A stretch of 64,000 nucleotides of DNA from Osmia lignaria lignaria (GCF_051020975.1 NC_135042.1:4053888-4117887); one strand, 5' to 3'. Counted from the first letter of the stretch, positions 27,501-37,234 are shown. Notes: generated by a model not told the origin, from the letters alone. Program-made: numbers and translations.

Positions 27501-30500
27501 CATATGAATTTTGTATAAGAATATTTAAATCATTGAACAGCGTTCGAATTTTCATTATATTCGTGGGAAACCAGATACAAATATCTACTATTTTATTCCA
27601 TAAATATAATATCATGGAGTATTTTTAATAAAAGTCGATTGGTTGATTGGAAATTATTTAAAAATTATTTCTGATAAAATAGAAGACTGGATTAAGATTT
27701 TCCAAAAATACAGAATGCACTTTGTGTATTCTTGTGCACTTCCAGGTTAATAAATCAGTTTTGGAAGTGAAACTGTACTACGAGAGCCACGGTAGCTTTA
27801 GTCTTAATACCTCCTAATTAATCCACTGCACAATAAAGCACACCCTTATTAGTAAAGACATATATTACCCCGAGTAGCCCTCATTTACTGCTAGGTCCTT
27901 AAATACATTATATACGATACGTGAAAGACAATACGTCGATGTCTGTTTGGAATCTTGAAGCACTTGGGTTATTATAGCATAGTGTTACGCTCCATCATAG
28001 TTGTCAGAGGTCCATTATGTGGCAAAAACTTTCTTAACGTCGATAAAAGGTTCGTTATATCGATATTGTCAATTAAAACGATACATAATAGCCCTGAGTG
28101 CTTTGTTAAAGTGAAAACGATAAAAGAAAAACGTACCAATGATGGATAATAAAATTTAGTCTTAAGATATTTAATCTTCAGCCTTGCAATTAATCCATTG
28201 CAAAATTTAACTGAAGAGAAAATATCCATTTTTAATTTTTCAAGTGGAACATCGCGAATCCCAATTTCGTTGTAGAATTTAATTAACAAAAAAAAAGATT
28301 GAACTCTGGAATTCATTCATCTAAGCTTAATTTTAAAACAATTTTAATTCCAACATTGATTGGATTCATTACGGAATTTAGATATATGCAGAATATCGAA
28401 TTGTATTATCAATTCATCGGGTAATTGGATTTTAAACCTGCACTAATATTCTGTAATCTATTCACCATGAAGTCCAGTTTCAAAACAGTTTTAACTTCAT
28501 TAACAATATTCTAGCTACAAGCAGAGGTGTAATTTATGACGTGGACATGATTTCTTTAATATCTTGAAGGTTTTCTAAATTCGCAACCGAAAGAAAATTC
28601 CCAACCCCAATTTTCGGATACCGCGCACCCTTGGTTATTAGACATATCTATTCTCCTTTTTTTAAATATATTGTCCATATTGGATTTCAACAGGTATATT
28701 TCGGGACAACGGCTGGACAATTAATAGTAATGGATGTCCATGGGGCCATGGTGTCTGAAGTGCAGTTAGCAGCTGGTGTCACATCAATGGCCTGGAGCGC
28801 GGAAAAGTTTACGATGGAAGAAGGGGATGACGATTTAACGAACGACAGATCTCACCGAGGTAATAATATGTCACACGATATTTTTATAAAACGATTTGAA
28901 ATGACATCCGAATGATTTTACGAGCTAGCTATTAAATTTAGAATTCTGAAATGTTTTTATGTTCGATCGCAATGAACTAACATTTCTAATAAATAGGACG
29001 CAGAAACATAATATACATATGCATAATTATGCAGTAATATTCGCAATATATATAAACCATACAACCAGTTCCCATGTCGCTTAGGACTTTTGTCCTACGA
29101 CATATGCAATGGGAACGAGAGGAACCCTAAACATGCGACTCACCGTTTGTTGACTGTCACTACTGCACTAACATCGTAGAGGCGACCCATGATTGACAAT
29201 CGTCCCCAGCACCATGGTCTCGTTACTGCCTCCATCCCACAAGTCATCAGAGCACTGTCATCCTCGCTGAAGAGTCATTGAAAATCAAAATCATAATAAT
29301 TTACAAATGTCTTCCATTTTTCGATCACAATTATTAACATAATAATATCCACATCCACATTTGTATACACATACACGAACATATGAGAGAACACACTAGA
29401 CACACCCGCTATCACACGCGATAACAAACCAAGTAACTGGGTAATGAATGAAACGATATGCCGATTCGTACCGGTACGAGATCCTCGGGTGAGTGCGACC
29501 TGCTTCACGGTCGTTGCGAGACTGAGGCCAATGTTGCCCCCCTCAAGTTCAAGGGATAATAACAGACGCGTTCGGTTATCTATTGTTGACGTCTCGCAAT
29601 GACCGTTTTTCAACCACATTCGAAATTCCTCTATACTCTATACGATATTATTTCATTATAGCTTATAATTTTTGAAATAAATATTTTATAATGCTTAATT
29701 AGGTAACGCTTATATTGCAAATCTTATTTAATTATTACGCTTCTATACATCTGTGAATTTTTATAATTTTTCTTATTTGAAACATTAAATAATTACAGAT
29801 ACACGAAGAAATTTATATATTAAATAAATTATTGGAATTCCGATTAAACTCGAAACGAATAGTTAAAAATTCAACTTCATCAAATCAATCTAAACTCTCT
29901 AAAATTATAAAGAAATAAAAATCATATACTTACAGACGACCGGAATTACGTGCTAGCGGTTTGCCTAGCAGACGGTAACATCGTGATGCTTCGTTCCTTC
30001 GATGACGTTTCTCCTATCACCATCCGTACAAACCTGAAGGCACCTCTACACGCAGAATGGAGCAATTCTAGAAAACTCCTAGCAATCGCTGGAACGAAAG
30101 AAACAGATGGTTCTCAGGGTACCCCACACGAGTACACGAACCTGTTAAAATTTTACTCGGTCACCGGTAGTCTTGTGTATACTACGGCGATACCGTACAC
30201 GCAAGTTCGTACTTTTTCTCTTTACCCAGTGGAAGCTTATCTGCTTGAATGATTGCGATCGTAAAGCGTGTTATTTTCTTACCCTTATTAGTGTCCGGTA
30301 TCGGCGCTCACGTGGGGTCACAACGACAGGAGACTTTTTGTGGCGACCGGTGCTCGCGTTCACGCCGCATGGGTGTCGAGGTAATTAAGCCTCCTTATTT
30401 CATCGTTTCTTTTTTCTACTAACTGTGCTCATACTAAAGCGTTTGGTGCACGATCCACGCGTTCCGCAGACGAGTAGGTTCGCTGCAATTGTTGTCTCGT

Positions 30501-33500
30501 TTAGCGGTGAGGGCAGCCCTGACCAGAGAGTCCAGTGTCCAACAACTTCCGCTTCCGCCGAGATTGAGGGCATCTGTGGCCGCACTTTTTGCTAGCACGA
30601 TAAGGTGGGATGAAATTTTTTCAGCGAAAATTAAAATGTTACAAATCAGGGAAAGACATTAAGAATTTAAATTAGAAATTAAGTATAATAGACAAATAAG
30701 CATATCGTGGTTACAGATGTTCGGTACCGGAGCCCAGAGAGCTAAGACGTTTCGTATCTCGTCCACCTCCAGGAGGAGGAAGACTCCATTGCACCATGCT
30801 CAGACACGCAGTAGAACCTGTACCGTGTTACACGCTATACTTGGAGTATCTGGGTGGACTGGTGCCTCTGCTGAAAGGAAGAAGAACTAGCAAAATTAGG
30901 CCAGAATTCGTGATATTCGATCCACAGAGTCAGGACACCCTCCAAGTGGTCGAGGATACGTCACAGTGTCCATCATTTAGTGACGGATCTGACACGGAAA
31001 GGGACACAGCTGATCTGTGCGGATCCCCCAGGAATAAGAGGAAGAACAGAAGAAAAAAGGAGGACAAGTCGAACGAAGAGTCGGATGATCTCACCTATGT
31101 AGCCACGTTACCTGAGGTAAGGAATTTCTACAACAGTATCCCAAATAAAAATTTCCTGAGTATAATTCAACGGCACTCGTTGCACTTCGAGTCGCCTTAA
31201 GTCGCGTGATGTGACGAAATTTAACGAGCCCTTTGAGTCTCAGGGAATTGCAAAGCCATTCGCGTGACCGCCAGTGTCGCAAGACGTATCTGTTTGTAGC
31301 ACGCGAGGTTGGTCGAAGTGACGTCCAATATCTGGGGCACGAAATTCAAGTTTCACGGGTTGGCGGATTCGGTGCCGGCCAACTTGGGTCAGGTTACTTA
31401 TCGAACGTCGCTGTTGCACCTGCAGCCACGACAAATGACTCTGGTGATGACGGAGCTGCGAGACGACGTTCCAGCGGGTAGGTTTTTCGATCGAACCAAG
31501 AGGAATCTCATTCAATCAAATTCGTTTAAAATTCTAACAGGTCCAGATCCAACTTTCAACCCTAATCTGTTTTCCGAGGACGAAGAAGAATCCTTCCAGG
31601 AGCTGCAAGCCTCCTCCAGAAGCACCTCCGAGGCGCAGCCTCCTCCAATCGCGCCTATGACCCCTCGCAACGCGCGACTCAACGCTAATCGTCCAAAATC
31701 ACAAATCTCTAACCAATTTATGGCGAGTGAACCTTTACCAGCTACTCTGTCCAGGGTGGAGAACTACGAGAACGAGCTGCCCTACGTAGACCTGCAAGAG
31801 ATGGGTAATCTCTACGAGAACTTGAGAACCGCACCCCCTAACACTTATCGGACACCACCGAGACACAATCCACCAAGGTGTTGCGATGTTCCAGCATTGC
31901 AGTCGCCTAAGAACGCGGTCGCACCCACGCAGACCATAATCGCGACCTCGAATACCGGAACTGATTACTCGAATAACATCCAAAGAATGAAAACTGCTCT
32001 GACAGACCAGCAGCCTGGTCTGGTCACCAAGAAAGAGCTGGAGAATAACAAATTCAATCAGATCTCCCAAGAAGATAAAACTATCCTGAACAGTTGCCCG
32101 TCGACTATCATACCCACTTCCATGCATAATGGACAAGCCTGCAGTACGGAAGCGTCCAGCAGTCATGGTTGCTCTCAAGAGTCTATAGCGAATGGTTTGA
32201 ACAGCAACAGCTGTTCTCAGCAAACGATATTCATGAACGGTCTTCACATGGCATGTTCGAGTAATCTGAACAATGGTAAAGGTCACAATGGTTCTTCTAG
32301 TATCGGTCAATCGTTAGCCACAAATTCGAATACTCAATATGGACAGAGCAATGGTCCTTTCAACAAGAATGGTATACACCTGGGTAGCAATCATTCTCCG
32401 GCTTGTTCTTATCAATTCCCTGAGAATATCGACCAGTGTATCGGTCAATCCTGTCCTCACTGCAGTTTAAAACTAAAGGACACGAAATCCCATGAATTGT
32501 GTGGGAAGATGAGTGCCAGTGGTTCCACAACTGCCAGAGTGGACGAGATGCGTTTCATCGACGAAGAGGCTCGAAGTGAGGTGGAAACGTTTGAAAATTC
32601 ACGAGGAGTTCACAGAACACCTACTGTCGTCAGCATCGGACCACTTTGGCTGAACGATTCCATAGTTAGAAGTTGCAGTGTTGGTTATCTGGACATGGTG
32701 GATGCCCAGTTGGTCCCCTGCGACGTGGCTTTGAAAATGCTGAGGAAAGAGGCGCCTAATAAGAGGCTAGTGTTGGTGTCGAGGAAGACCAAGAGGAGGA
32801 AAAAGAACAAGGCTCAACAAGAGATCGTCCAACAGAGTTCCAAGTCCCCGAGGCTACGAAACTGTGGCAAATCCAAGAGTTTGGACTCCAGTGATATATT
32901 CCCGGTTAACGAACAGATTGCTTTGCCACCCAAGTTACCCGAACACGTGGAGGAAGCGACAGGGACTGTCAATCTAGAGACGGTTGAAGACAAGAGTAAC
33001 GAATCGTTAAATGATCCAGATGCGATCGAAGGACCCAGCGATTGTACCCAAAATGTTATCAGTAACGTGATTAATCCTGATGTTAAACCCAGTCGACTGA
33101 AAGGTTGCAACTCACCTGCTAGGTAAGTCGATTAACCTTGTTATTTAATTACGAGATTTTAACTTTGGAATTTGATTATTTCAGAGGTTCTAGTCCAAGT
33201 GGATCATTAGCATCATCATTGGATGGTCTCGCAGCTCGTCTCCGTGATTTTGATGAAAGTCACTCTTTACCTCCGCCATCGCCTCGTCCATCGGCCAGGT
33301 ACGTATCGATTAACGAATTCATTTTCAGAAAGAGACGAATCGATTAATAGTATTTTCTCCAGACTGCCTAGGAGTTCTCCTAGCAGTCCAGCACCTTCCA
33401 AGAAGGGAAAAAGACCTGCATCAGCTTCGCCAATTAGGAGGAGACTTCTATCGAGTCCTTTGCTAAGTAGAAAAACGCGGAAGAGTCGAGGCGAAAGCTC

Positions 33501-34050
33501 GGACGAGGAAGGACTCCTACAAGATGATTCATCAACGAATTATAGGAACCTCGAAACGTTTCAGAAAGCGCAGTTGCGACAAAAGGTTGGTGAAAACATT
33601 TTGTTGATAAATCTGGAAAATTAATTTTTCCAAAAAACGAAGCCTTGGGTGAAAAAATTCAAATTTCTAATGTATAGTTGAAGCAAAAAGGGGGAGGATC
33701 ATCGAGTCACAAGTCAGAGTCAGTGAGACGAGAACTTGTGATGCACAATAAGGCACCTATGTGGAACGAGTCTAGCCAGGTGTATCAACTTGATTTCGGT
33801 GGCAGGGTAACTCAAGAAAGCGCGAAGAATTTCCAGATCGAATTTAAAGGCCGACAGGTAGACGAGTATTCCTAATAGCACAGCGTTCTACATCTACACG
33901 CGATGAATATCGTATATCTATTTCAATGATTAGGTCATGCAATTCGGGAGGATAGATGGGAACGCCTACACGTTAGACTTCCAATATCCTTTCAGCGCTT
34001 TGCAAGCATTTGCCGTTGCCTTGGCCAACGTTACGCAACGCCTCAAGTAA
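3463..34050 (+). CDS. TULP4: Tubby-related protein 4 (TULP4 / Drosophila Tusp), complete, 15 coding exons
   Basis: The spliced product is 1335 residues (human TULP4 is about 1540). Exons: 3463-3558, 14394-14561, 25671-25853, 26986-27093, 28694-28859, 29936-30204, 30292-30380, 30470-30604, 30717-31116, 31300-31477, 31541-33122, 33185-33298, 33363-33585, 33678-33857, 33934-34050. WD40 repeats cover about residues 45-355 (EGWLATGNARGLVGVTF, ITCGIWTPDDQQ). A SOCS box lies at about 364-400 (SLQLLS ... LPLPPRL). The tubby domain starts near 430 (CYTLYLEYLGGLVPLLKGRR), continues at 540-610 (VTSNIWGTKFKF, FNPNLFSEDEE), is interrupted by a low-complexity linker, and finishes at about 1254-1335 (YQLDFGGRVTQESAKNFQIE ... 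ALANVTQRLK). Family role: predicted substrate receptor of an elongin BC-cullin E3 ligase with a tubby phosphoinositide-binding fold; the substrate is unknown. The assignment is certain. Confidence 0.98.
3559..14393 (+). other. TULP4 intron 1 (10.8 kb)
   Basis: It is mostly AT-rich, with more GC-balanced patches at about 6200-7500, 8400-9300 and 11.8-12.2 kb that could hold regulatory elements. An (AAG)7 microsatellite lies at 6431-6451. ORFs at 6227-6623 are open on both strands and look like composition artefacts. I recognise no nested gene, transposon or RNA. Confidence 0.8.
6431..6451. repeat. (AAG)7 microsatellite
   Basis: Seven uninterrupted AAG units in TULP4 intron 1. Confidence 0.9.
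14394..14561 (+). CDS. TULP4: TULP4 coding exon 2
   Basis: This exon is 56 codons, with acceptor TATTTAACAG and donor GAG|GTAAGT. It encodes YYQEGWLATGNARGLVGVTF and NYNLRGHRSE, closely matching the first WD repeat of vertebrate TULP4. Confidence 0.96.
16544..16700. repeat. diverged ~30-nt tandem repeat (5 units)
   Basis: Five head-to-tail units of about 30 nt share the theme TTTCCCCAATTTT followed by AAAT/GAAT and a TAGT(CCAGGAA) spacer. The clearest pair is CCAGGAATT at about 16573 and 16631. The units are strongly diverged, so this is an old minisatellite. Confidence 0.65.
22186..22222. repeat. hairpin with perfect 10-bp stem
   Basis: AGAAAGCTCT (22186-22195) is the exact reverse complement of AGAGCTTTCT (22213-22222), with a 17-nt loop. 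It lies in TULP4 intron 2. No function is evident. Confidence 0.6.
25671..25853 (+). CDS. TULP4: TULP4 coding exon 3
   Basis: This exon is 61 codons, with acceptor CTGTTGCAG. It encodes VKWNEPYQKLASCD, FVWIKYEGRWSIELINDR and FSWSHDGRMALICYR: WD blades conserved almost residue for residue with vertebrates. Confidence 0.96.
25854..26985 (+). other. TULP4 intron 3
   Basis: A 1.1-kb AT-rich intron. It contains a short TTCTAAAATTCTAA-type simple repeat near 25945-25970 and a 20-nt hairpin (TGGTGGT/ACCACCA) at 26192-26211. I see nothing else. Confidence 0.75.
26986..27093 (+). CDS. TULP4: TULP4 coding exon 4
   Basis: This exon is 36 codons after a T-rich acceptor (TTTTTTTAG). It encodes DGFVLVGSVAGQRYWSS and ITCGIWTPDDQQ, the most conserved WD segment of the family. 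Confidence 0.96.
27094..28693 (+). other. TULP4 intron 4
   Basis: A 1.6-kb AT-rich intron. I see no gene, repeat or RNA in it. Confidence 0.75.
28694..28859 (+). CDS. TULP4: TULP4 coding exon 5
   Basis: This exon is 166 nt ending in phase 1 (CGAG|GTAATA). It encodes VYFGTTAGQLIVMDVHGAMV and SMAWSAEKF, then an acidic patch (EEGDDD) at the place where human TULP4 has its own acidic loop. Confidence 0.94.
28860..29935 (+). other. TULP4 intron 5
   Basis: A 1.1-kb intron with a 49-nt hairpin (29068-29116) and a more GC-balanced block at 29060-29610. An antisense ORF at 29275-29619 is not recognised and is probably chance. Confidence 0.75.
29068..29116. repeat. 49-nt bulged hairpin in TULP4 intron 5
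   Basis: Paired blocks are GTTCCCAT with ATGGGAAC, GTCG with CGAC, and TAGGAC with GTCCTA, closed by a TTTT loop, with a 7-nt bulge on the 3' arm. It is shorter than a typical pre-miRNA and matches no microRNA I know. Confidence 0.55.
29936..30204 (+). CDS. TULP4: TULP4 coding exon 6
   Basis: This exon is 269 nt. It encodes the later WD blades: VLAVCLADGNIVMLRSFDD, HAEWSNSRKLLAIAG and LKFYSVTGSLVYT. The donor GTTCGT is weaker than the others, but the phase fits exon 7. Confidence 0.93.
30292..30380 (+). CDS. TULP4: TULP4 coding exon 7
   Basis: This exon is 89 nt ending in phase 2. It encodes CPVSALTWGHNDRRLFVATG, matching human ISICWGHRDSRLLMASG. The preceding intron is only 87 nt. Confidence 0.94.
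30470..30604 (+). CDS. TULP4: TULP4 coding exon 8 (SOCS box)
   Basis: This exon is 135 nt and encodes residues 361-404, essentially the whole SOCS box. The BC-box reads SLQLLSRLAV and the Cul5-box region LPLPPRL. The usual BC-box cysteine (SLQxLC) is serine here (S369). The preceding intron is 89 nt. Confidence 0.93.
30717..31116 (+). CDS. TULP4: TULP4 coding exon 9 (tubby domain start)
   Basis: This exon is 400 nt. It encodes RRFVSRPPPGGGRLHCTM, then the first tubby segment CYTLYLEYLGGLVPLLKGRR and IRPEFVIFD. A charged stretch follows (RNKRKNRRKKEDKSNEESDD). It ends LPE|GTAAGG in phase 0. Confidence 0.94.
31300..31477 (+). CDS. TULP4: TULP4 coding exon 10
   Basis: This exon starts after CTGTTTGTAG with HARLVEVTSNIWGTKFKFHG. 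This acceptor is chosen over AG sites at 31307 and 31318 because only it keeps frame with exon 9. The core NIWGTKFK...TYRTSLLHLQPRQM is tubby signature sequence. It ends in phase 1 before a 63-nt intron. Confidence 0.9.
31478..31540 (+). other. 63-nt in-frame mini-intron in TULP4
   Basis: GTAGGT...TCTAACAG, 63 nt, a multiple of three with no stop codon. If retained it would add 21 residues. Splicing it out gives a loop of the same length (within one residue) as human TULP4 between RQM and FNPN. Other introns of this gene are 62-64 nt. I treat it as an intron. Confidence 0.8.
31541..33122 (+). CDS. TULP4: TULP4 coding exon 11 (long linker exon)
   Basis: This is the longest exon at 1582 nt. 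It opens with PDPTFNPNLFSEDEEES (tubby segment). The remainder is a low-complexity linker rich in Ser, Asn, Gly, Gln and Thr. It contains a CxxC/HxxC cluster (C902, C905, H915, C918), a nonrepetitive stretch around 960-1005 (VSIGPLWLNDSIV, VGYLDMVDAQLVPCDVALKM) and a basic RKTKRRKKNK patch at 1012-1021 that could be a nuclear localisation signal. It ends CTAG|GTAAGT in phase 2. Confidence 0.93.
33185..33298 (+). CDS. TULP4: TULP4 coding exon 12
   Basis: This exon is 114 nt, Ser/Pro-rich (GSSPSGSLASSLDGL, LPPPSPRPSAR), and flanked by introns of 62 and 64 nt. Phases match exons 11 and 13. Confidence 0.9.
33363..33585 (+). CDS. TULP4: TULP4 coding exon 13
   Basis: This exon is 223 nt. It encodes a Ser/Arg/Lys-rich segment (PRSSPSSPAPSKKGKRP, RKTRKSRGESSDEEG), equivalent in position to the basic and SSESE region before the last tubby segment of vertebrate TULP4. 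The acceptor is TTTTCTCCAG. Confidence 0.9.
33678..33857 (+). CDS. TULP4: TULP4 coding exon 14
   Basis: This exon is 60 codons. It encodes VMHNKAPMWNESSQVYQLDF and GGRVTQESAKNFQIEFKGRQ, nearly identical to the vertebrate C-terminal tubby segment. The following intron is 76 nt. Confidence 0.96.
33934..34050 (+). CDS. TULP4: TULP4 coding exon 15 with stop
   Basis: This exon encodes VMQFGRIDGNAYTLDFQYPF and AFAVALANVTQRLK, then TAA. It is the invariant C-terminus of the tubby superfamily, where the buried C-terminal helix packs inside the barrel. Confidence 0.97.
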   Translation, partial: VMQFGRIDGNAYTLDFQYPFSALQAFAVALANVTQRLK

Positions 34051-36399
34051 TCGTTAGTCGCCGGTAATATTTTGCAAAACAATTTATCAAATGTTGGCGA
34101 TCAACGTTTCTAATTTCTTTGTTTCTTAAATCATGCAATAAATTTTCAGATTTGTGCGAAATTCGGAACGCAACTACCAGGAAAGATACTGTATATTAAA
34201 TTAAAGTATTCGTCCAGAAAAGAAGACAAAAAAAAAAAAGAAACTGAAGAAGAAAAACTAAACATAGCAAGCCATAGGGAAAAAGCTGAAGCTGTAACGA
34301 TACGCTACGCATCTAGAATACTAAAGAACGAAAGACACGTTTAAATACAGCTTTCAAGCATGTAATAGAGCCGCATGTCTTTCGATTATTAAAAACTAGT
34401 GACGAGCTAGAGTAAATCTTTAAGGTAAACGAGCGTTATACACCAGCCGTCTCCGCGACGTAACAGAGATTTTCCCGCCCAAAATCTCGAAGCTGAGAAA
34501 AACACATGGCCTTCCGTTGTAGCGCGAAAAAGAAGAGCAAAAGAAATACTCTCGTATCTATAACGCCTTCGAAGCTATTGAACGTGATTTTGAACGCGTC
34601 GAATCGCTGAATTTTAGCGAGAGAATGAAAAAGAAAAAAAAATCTAACAAACACACAAAGAGATTCTGTGTCACGAGGAACCATGGTGGAAAGGAAAATA
34701 CTAAAAAAAAAAAAAAAAAGATTTTGTTAAAAATGCTTCTTCGTCGTACCGTCCAACAAATGTATTTCGTTTATCCCAACTTCGAGCGCTCATTTTTGTA
34801 TAGTTTATGCGACACGTTGGAGTCTAGTAATGCTGTTGAAAGTTCACCTCGTTCATTTTTGCGGTCCGCCGGGTGTATTCGAATTTTATATACAATATAA
34901 TTATTATTGACGGACTCGAATCACCGCGCGAGCCTTTCATGTTGTTCGATTAAATGTTTCTTATGGCGTATTATAAGAGAAAATGGAGAAAAACACAAAA
35001 AAATAAAGAAGTTAACGCTAAATGATGTAACGTTTTGCGTCCGGGGCCTGTGTTCGTCCTCGTCGAAACAGAACAGACGAAAAAAAAGGAAAAATTAGGC
35101 AAACAGAAAAACGAAGCGAGACAGATACAACGGAAATATTCTCGTCTGTATTGCCAATGTGTGCACGCATAAAAAAAAAACTAACTGTCGTCCGTACTTA
35201 ATCCACGATCGTTATATTTCTATTCGCCTAATTATAAGTAACATGAAAGGGAAAAGGAGAGGAGAAGTGAATGTCGATTTCAGGCCTAGGGGAGACGCTC
35301 AGAATTTTGGATGAGCTGACAATTTTGAGAAAAAGACGCCTGGAACGATCACGAATGAAGGCAAGCTGGAAATTTTGTTACGTATAATGTGGGTCAGAGA
35401 TGTCTAACTGTTGCCCGAGCGAACATCCCCCATCGAGCGACACCTTTTGTTTCTTTTGCGAAGTCTGCTCTTTAGAAGGGGAATATTTGCTCGTGCGCAG
35501 TATATGAACATCTCTGGTGTAGGTGTACACTGGTATGCAATGTAAACTTCCCTTGATTATGAGAAAGGAAAATTCCATCATACCCCTCTTGGGAGAAAAG
35601 AAAATTGGGGCTAAAGAAAATTAAGTGACAGATACATTTTCTTAAATTTTGTTTTAATCGAAGGAAGTATCGTTGCAAGGAAGTGTACACATGAGGTATA
35701 ACTAATAAAGAATGAAGTTGAGCTTCTGGAAATCAATTTGCATTGCAATTGAATGCTTCACATTTGAGGAAAAAATAAATTTTGCAAAATCAAAGTTTGA
35801 GCTTGAAATTCTTCCGTTTACAAAGTAGATTTTTCCATAAAAATTGAATTGTAGTATCAGTCTGATTATTTATTAGCTATACCTCCTACACGCATCACAA
35901 TATCTAATTTCGAAACCGTGCTAACGCTTGTCGAAAGACACGTAAGAGAAATGGCTCTACATATGTATACACATATTTGGTTTCTTCTGAAAAAGCTTCG
36001 CGCCTCTTATACCGGTTGTAATCGTATTTTTTGCAGAAATATACACGAGCCACGATATGGGGTGAGTAAATCGCGAATATTTATATCGTTCTTTTTTCGA
36101 CAACGTTTACAGAGTTTACCGATCAGACCGCCCCATGTTCGCGAGTTAGCGATAAGTATACAGCTAATGACAGTATATAAAAATGCTGAACGGTATGGTT
36201 TGTTTGGTTTCTAGACAAGATTGTATGTTGAAATTATTTAACGATCACCAGTAGACAATTTGCACTGAAAAATACAAACCGCAAACTCATAGGACGAATA
36301 AGAGAAGGTGTCCATTTTGAGATTAGCAACGACCATTTGGAAAATTTAATTACAAGTGGTTTGATATATATTAAAAGAGATTATGTGTACTTATAGGCA

Positions 36400-36421
36400 A
36401 TTATATTATATTATATTATAT
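36400..36421. repeat. (TTATA)4 microsatellite
   Basis: Four TTATA units in the presumed TULP4 3' UTR. Confidence 0.8.
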
Positions 36422-36786
36422 CCAATCATTTTAATTTTTAAAAATCTTTCAACATATGAAACATTTATGTATAATCCCTTATTATCCTTCGAAGTGTCTC
36501 TTCAAATATCACTATGAGTTTGTGAGTTTATCGAAAGAAAATTTTCTACGACATTATTGCGGAATTATCTTCATTTACGAGAACCCAAGAATCATTCTAC
36601 AAAAAGAAGAGAACATGCGAACGAATGTAAAAAAGAAATGAATTATGAAGTCTAGAGACAATGAATCACGTTACGATGAAAGTTCCACGATGGTAAACTT
36701 TTCATACTTGCACGAACTTTTGATATGGAAAAAACAGCATCAATGTGACCCACTTATTTTTAATATATCGTATATACATGTATGTA

Positions 36787-37123
36787 CAGGTTGTCTCAAG
36801 AAATATGTATACTATAAAAACTGAAAATTCTTTATACCAAAGAGAAGTAAAATATCCTGATATATTTTACAATTTACATTCTTATTTTTCAGATTCGAAT
36901 TCTTGACTAATTTTTCAACAAAGCACTTCCATATATTAAAACAAATATTATCTAAAAGTAGTCTAAAATTTAAATTGTCATTGTTTCAAAAGTTAATTAG
37001 TACCCTGAGGTTTAAATAGAGTATGCCCCCAAAATAGTACATTAAGTTTTTTTTTAAATAAAGTCTTCTCTAACATGAAAAATTGTCAGTTTTCACAGTG
37101 TACATTTTTTTTGAGACAGCCTG
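36787..37123. mobile_element. Tc1/mariner-type MITE (337 bp)
   Basis: Terminal inverted repeats of about 50 bp. The left end begins CAGGTTGTCTCAAGAAATAT and the right end, reverse-complemented, CAGGCTGTCTCAAAAAAAAT. Agreement continues through ATGTA-ACT-T-AAAACTGA-AATT. Both ends abut TA (36785-36786 and 37124-37125), the Tc1/mariner target site. The interior is AT-rich and noncoding, so it is a non-autonomous element. Assignment to a specific family is not possible by eye. Confidence 0.85.
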
Positions 37124-37208
37124 TATACATCTTAATGCATCTCCGCCGAACAAGACGGACTTGAGTCACGCAATAGGCAACGTCTACGTCAAAGACGGTC
37201 CAGTTTAG

Positions 37209-37234
37209 TATATAACTCCTCTTAGAGTTATATA
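37209..37234. repeat. perfect 10-bp stem-loop
   Basis: TATATAACTC, a 6-nt loop (CTCTTA), then GAGTTATATA. It lies in the presumed TULP4 3' UTR, 84 nt past the MITE. Confidence 0.65.

Noticed and set aside
31308..31319. alternative TULP4 acceptors at 31307 and 31318
   Set aside because: Joining exon 9 to either gives a frameshift or an immediate stop; the acceptor at 31299 keeps frame and gives a good tubby alignment.
31735..32310. 191-codon minus-strand ORF
   Set aside because: It is a shadow on the opposite strand of the real TULP4 linker exon.
34137..34142. AATAAA as the only TULP4 poly(A) signal
   Set aside because: It is only 87 nt past the stop and the GC-rich sequence continues well beyond; kept as a possible proximal site only.
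36037..36061. possible 25-nt microexon (TTTTTTGCAG ... GGTGAGTAA)
   Set aside because: Both splice sites look good, but it lies in the presumed 3' UTR, has no partner exons and is not a multiple of three.
37183..37198. 16-mer TCTACGTCAAAGACGG repeated at 57419-57434
   Set aside because: One 16-mer match within 64 kb is expected by chance at roughly this rate, and the similarity does not extend into the flanks.
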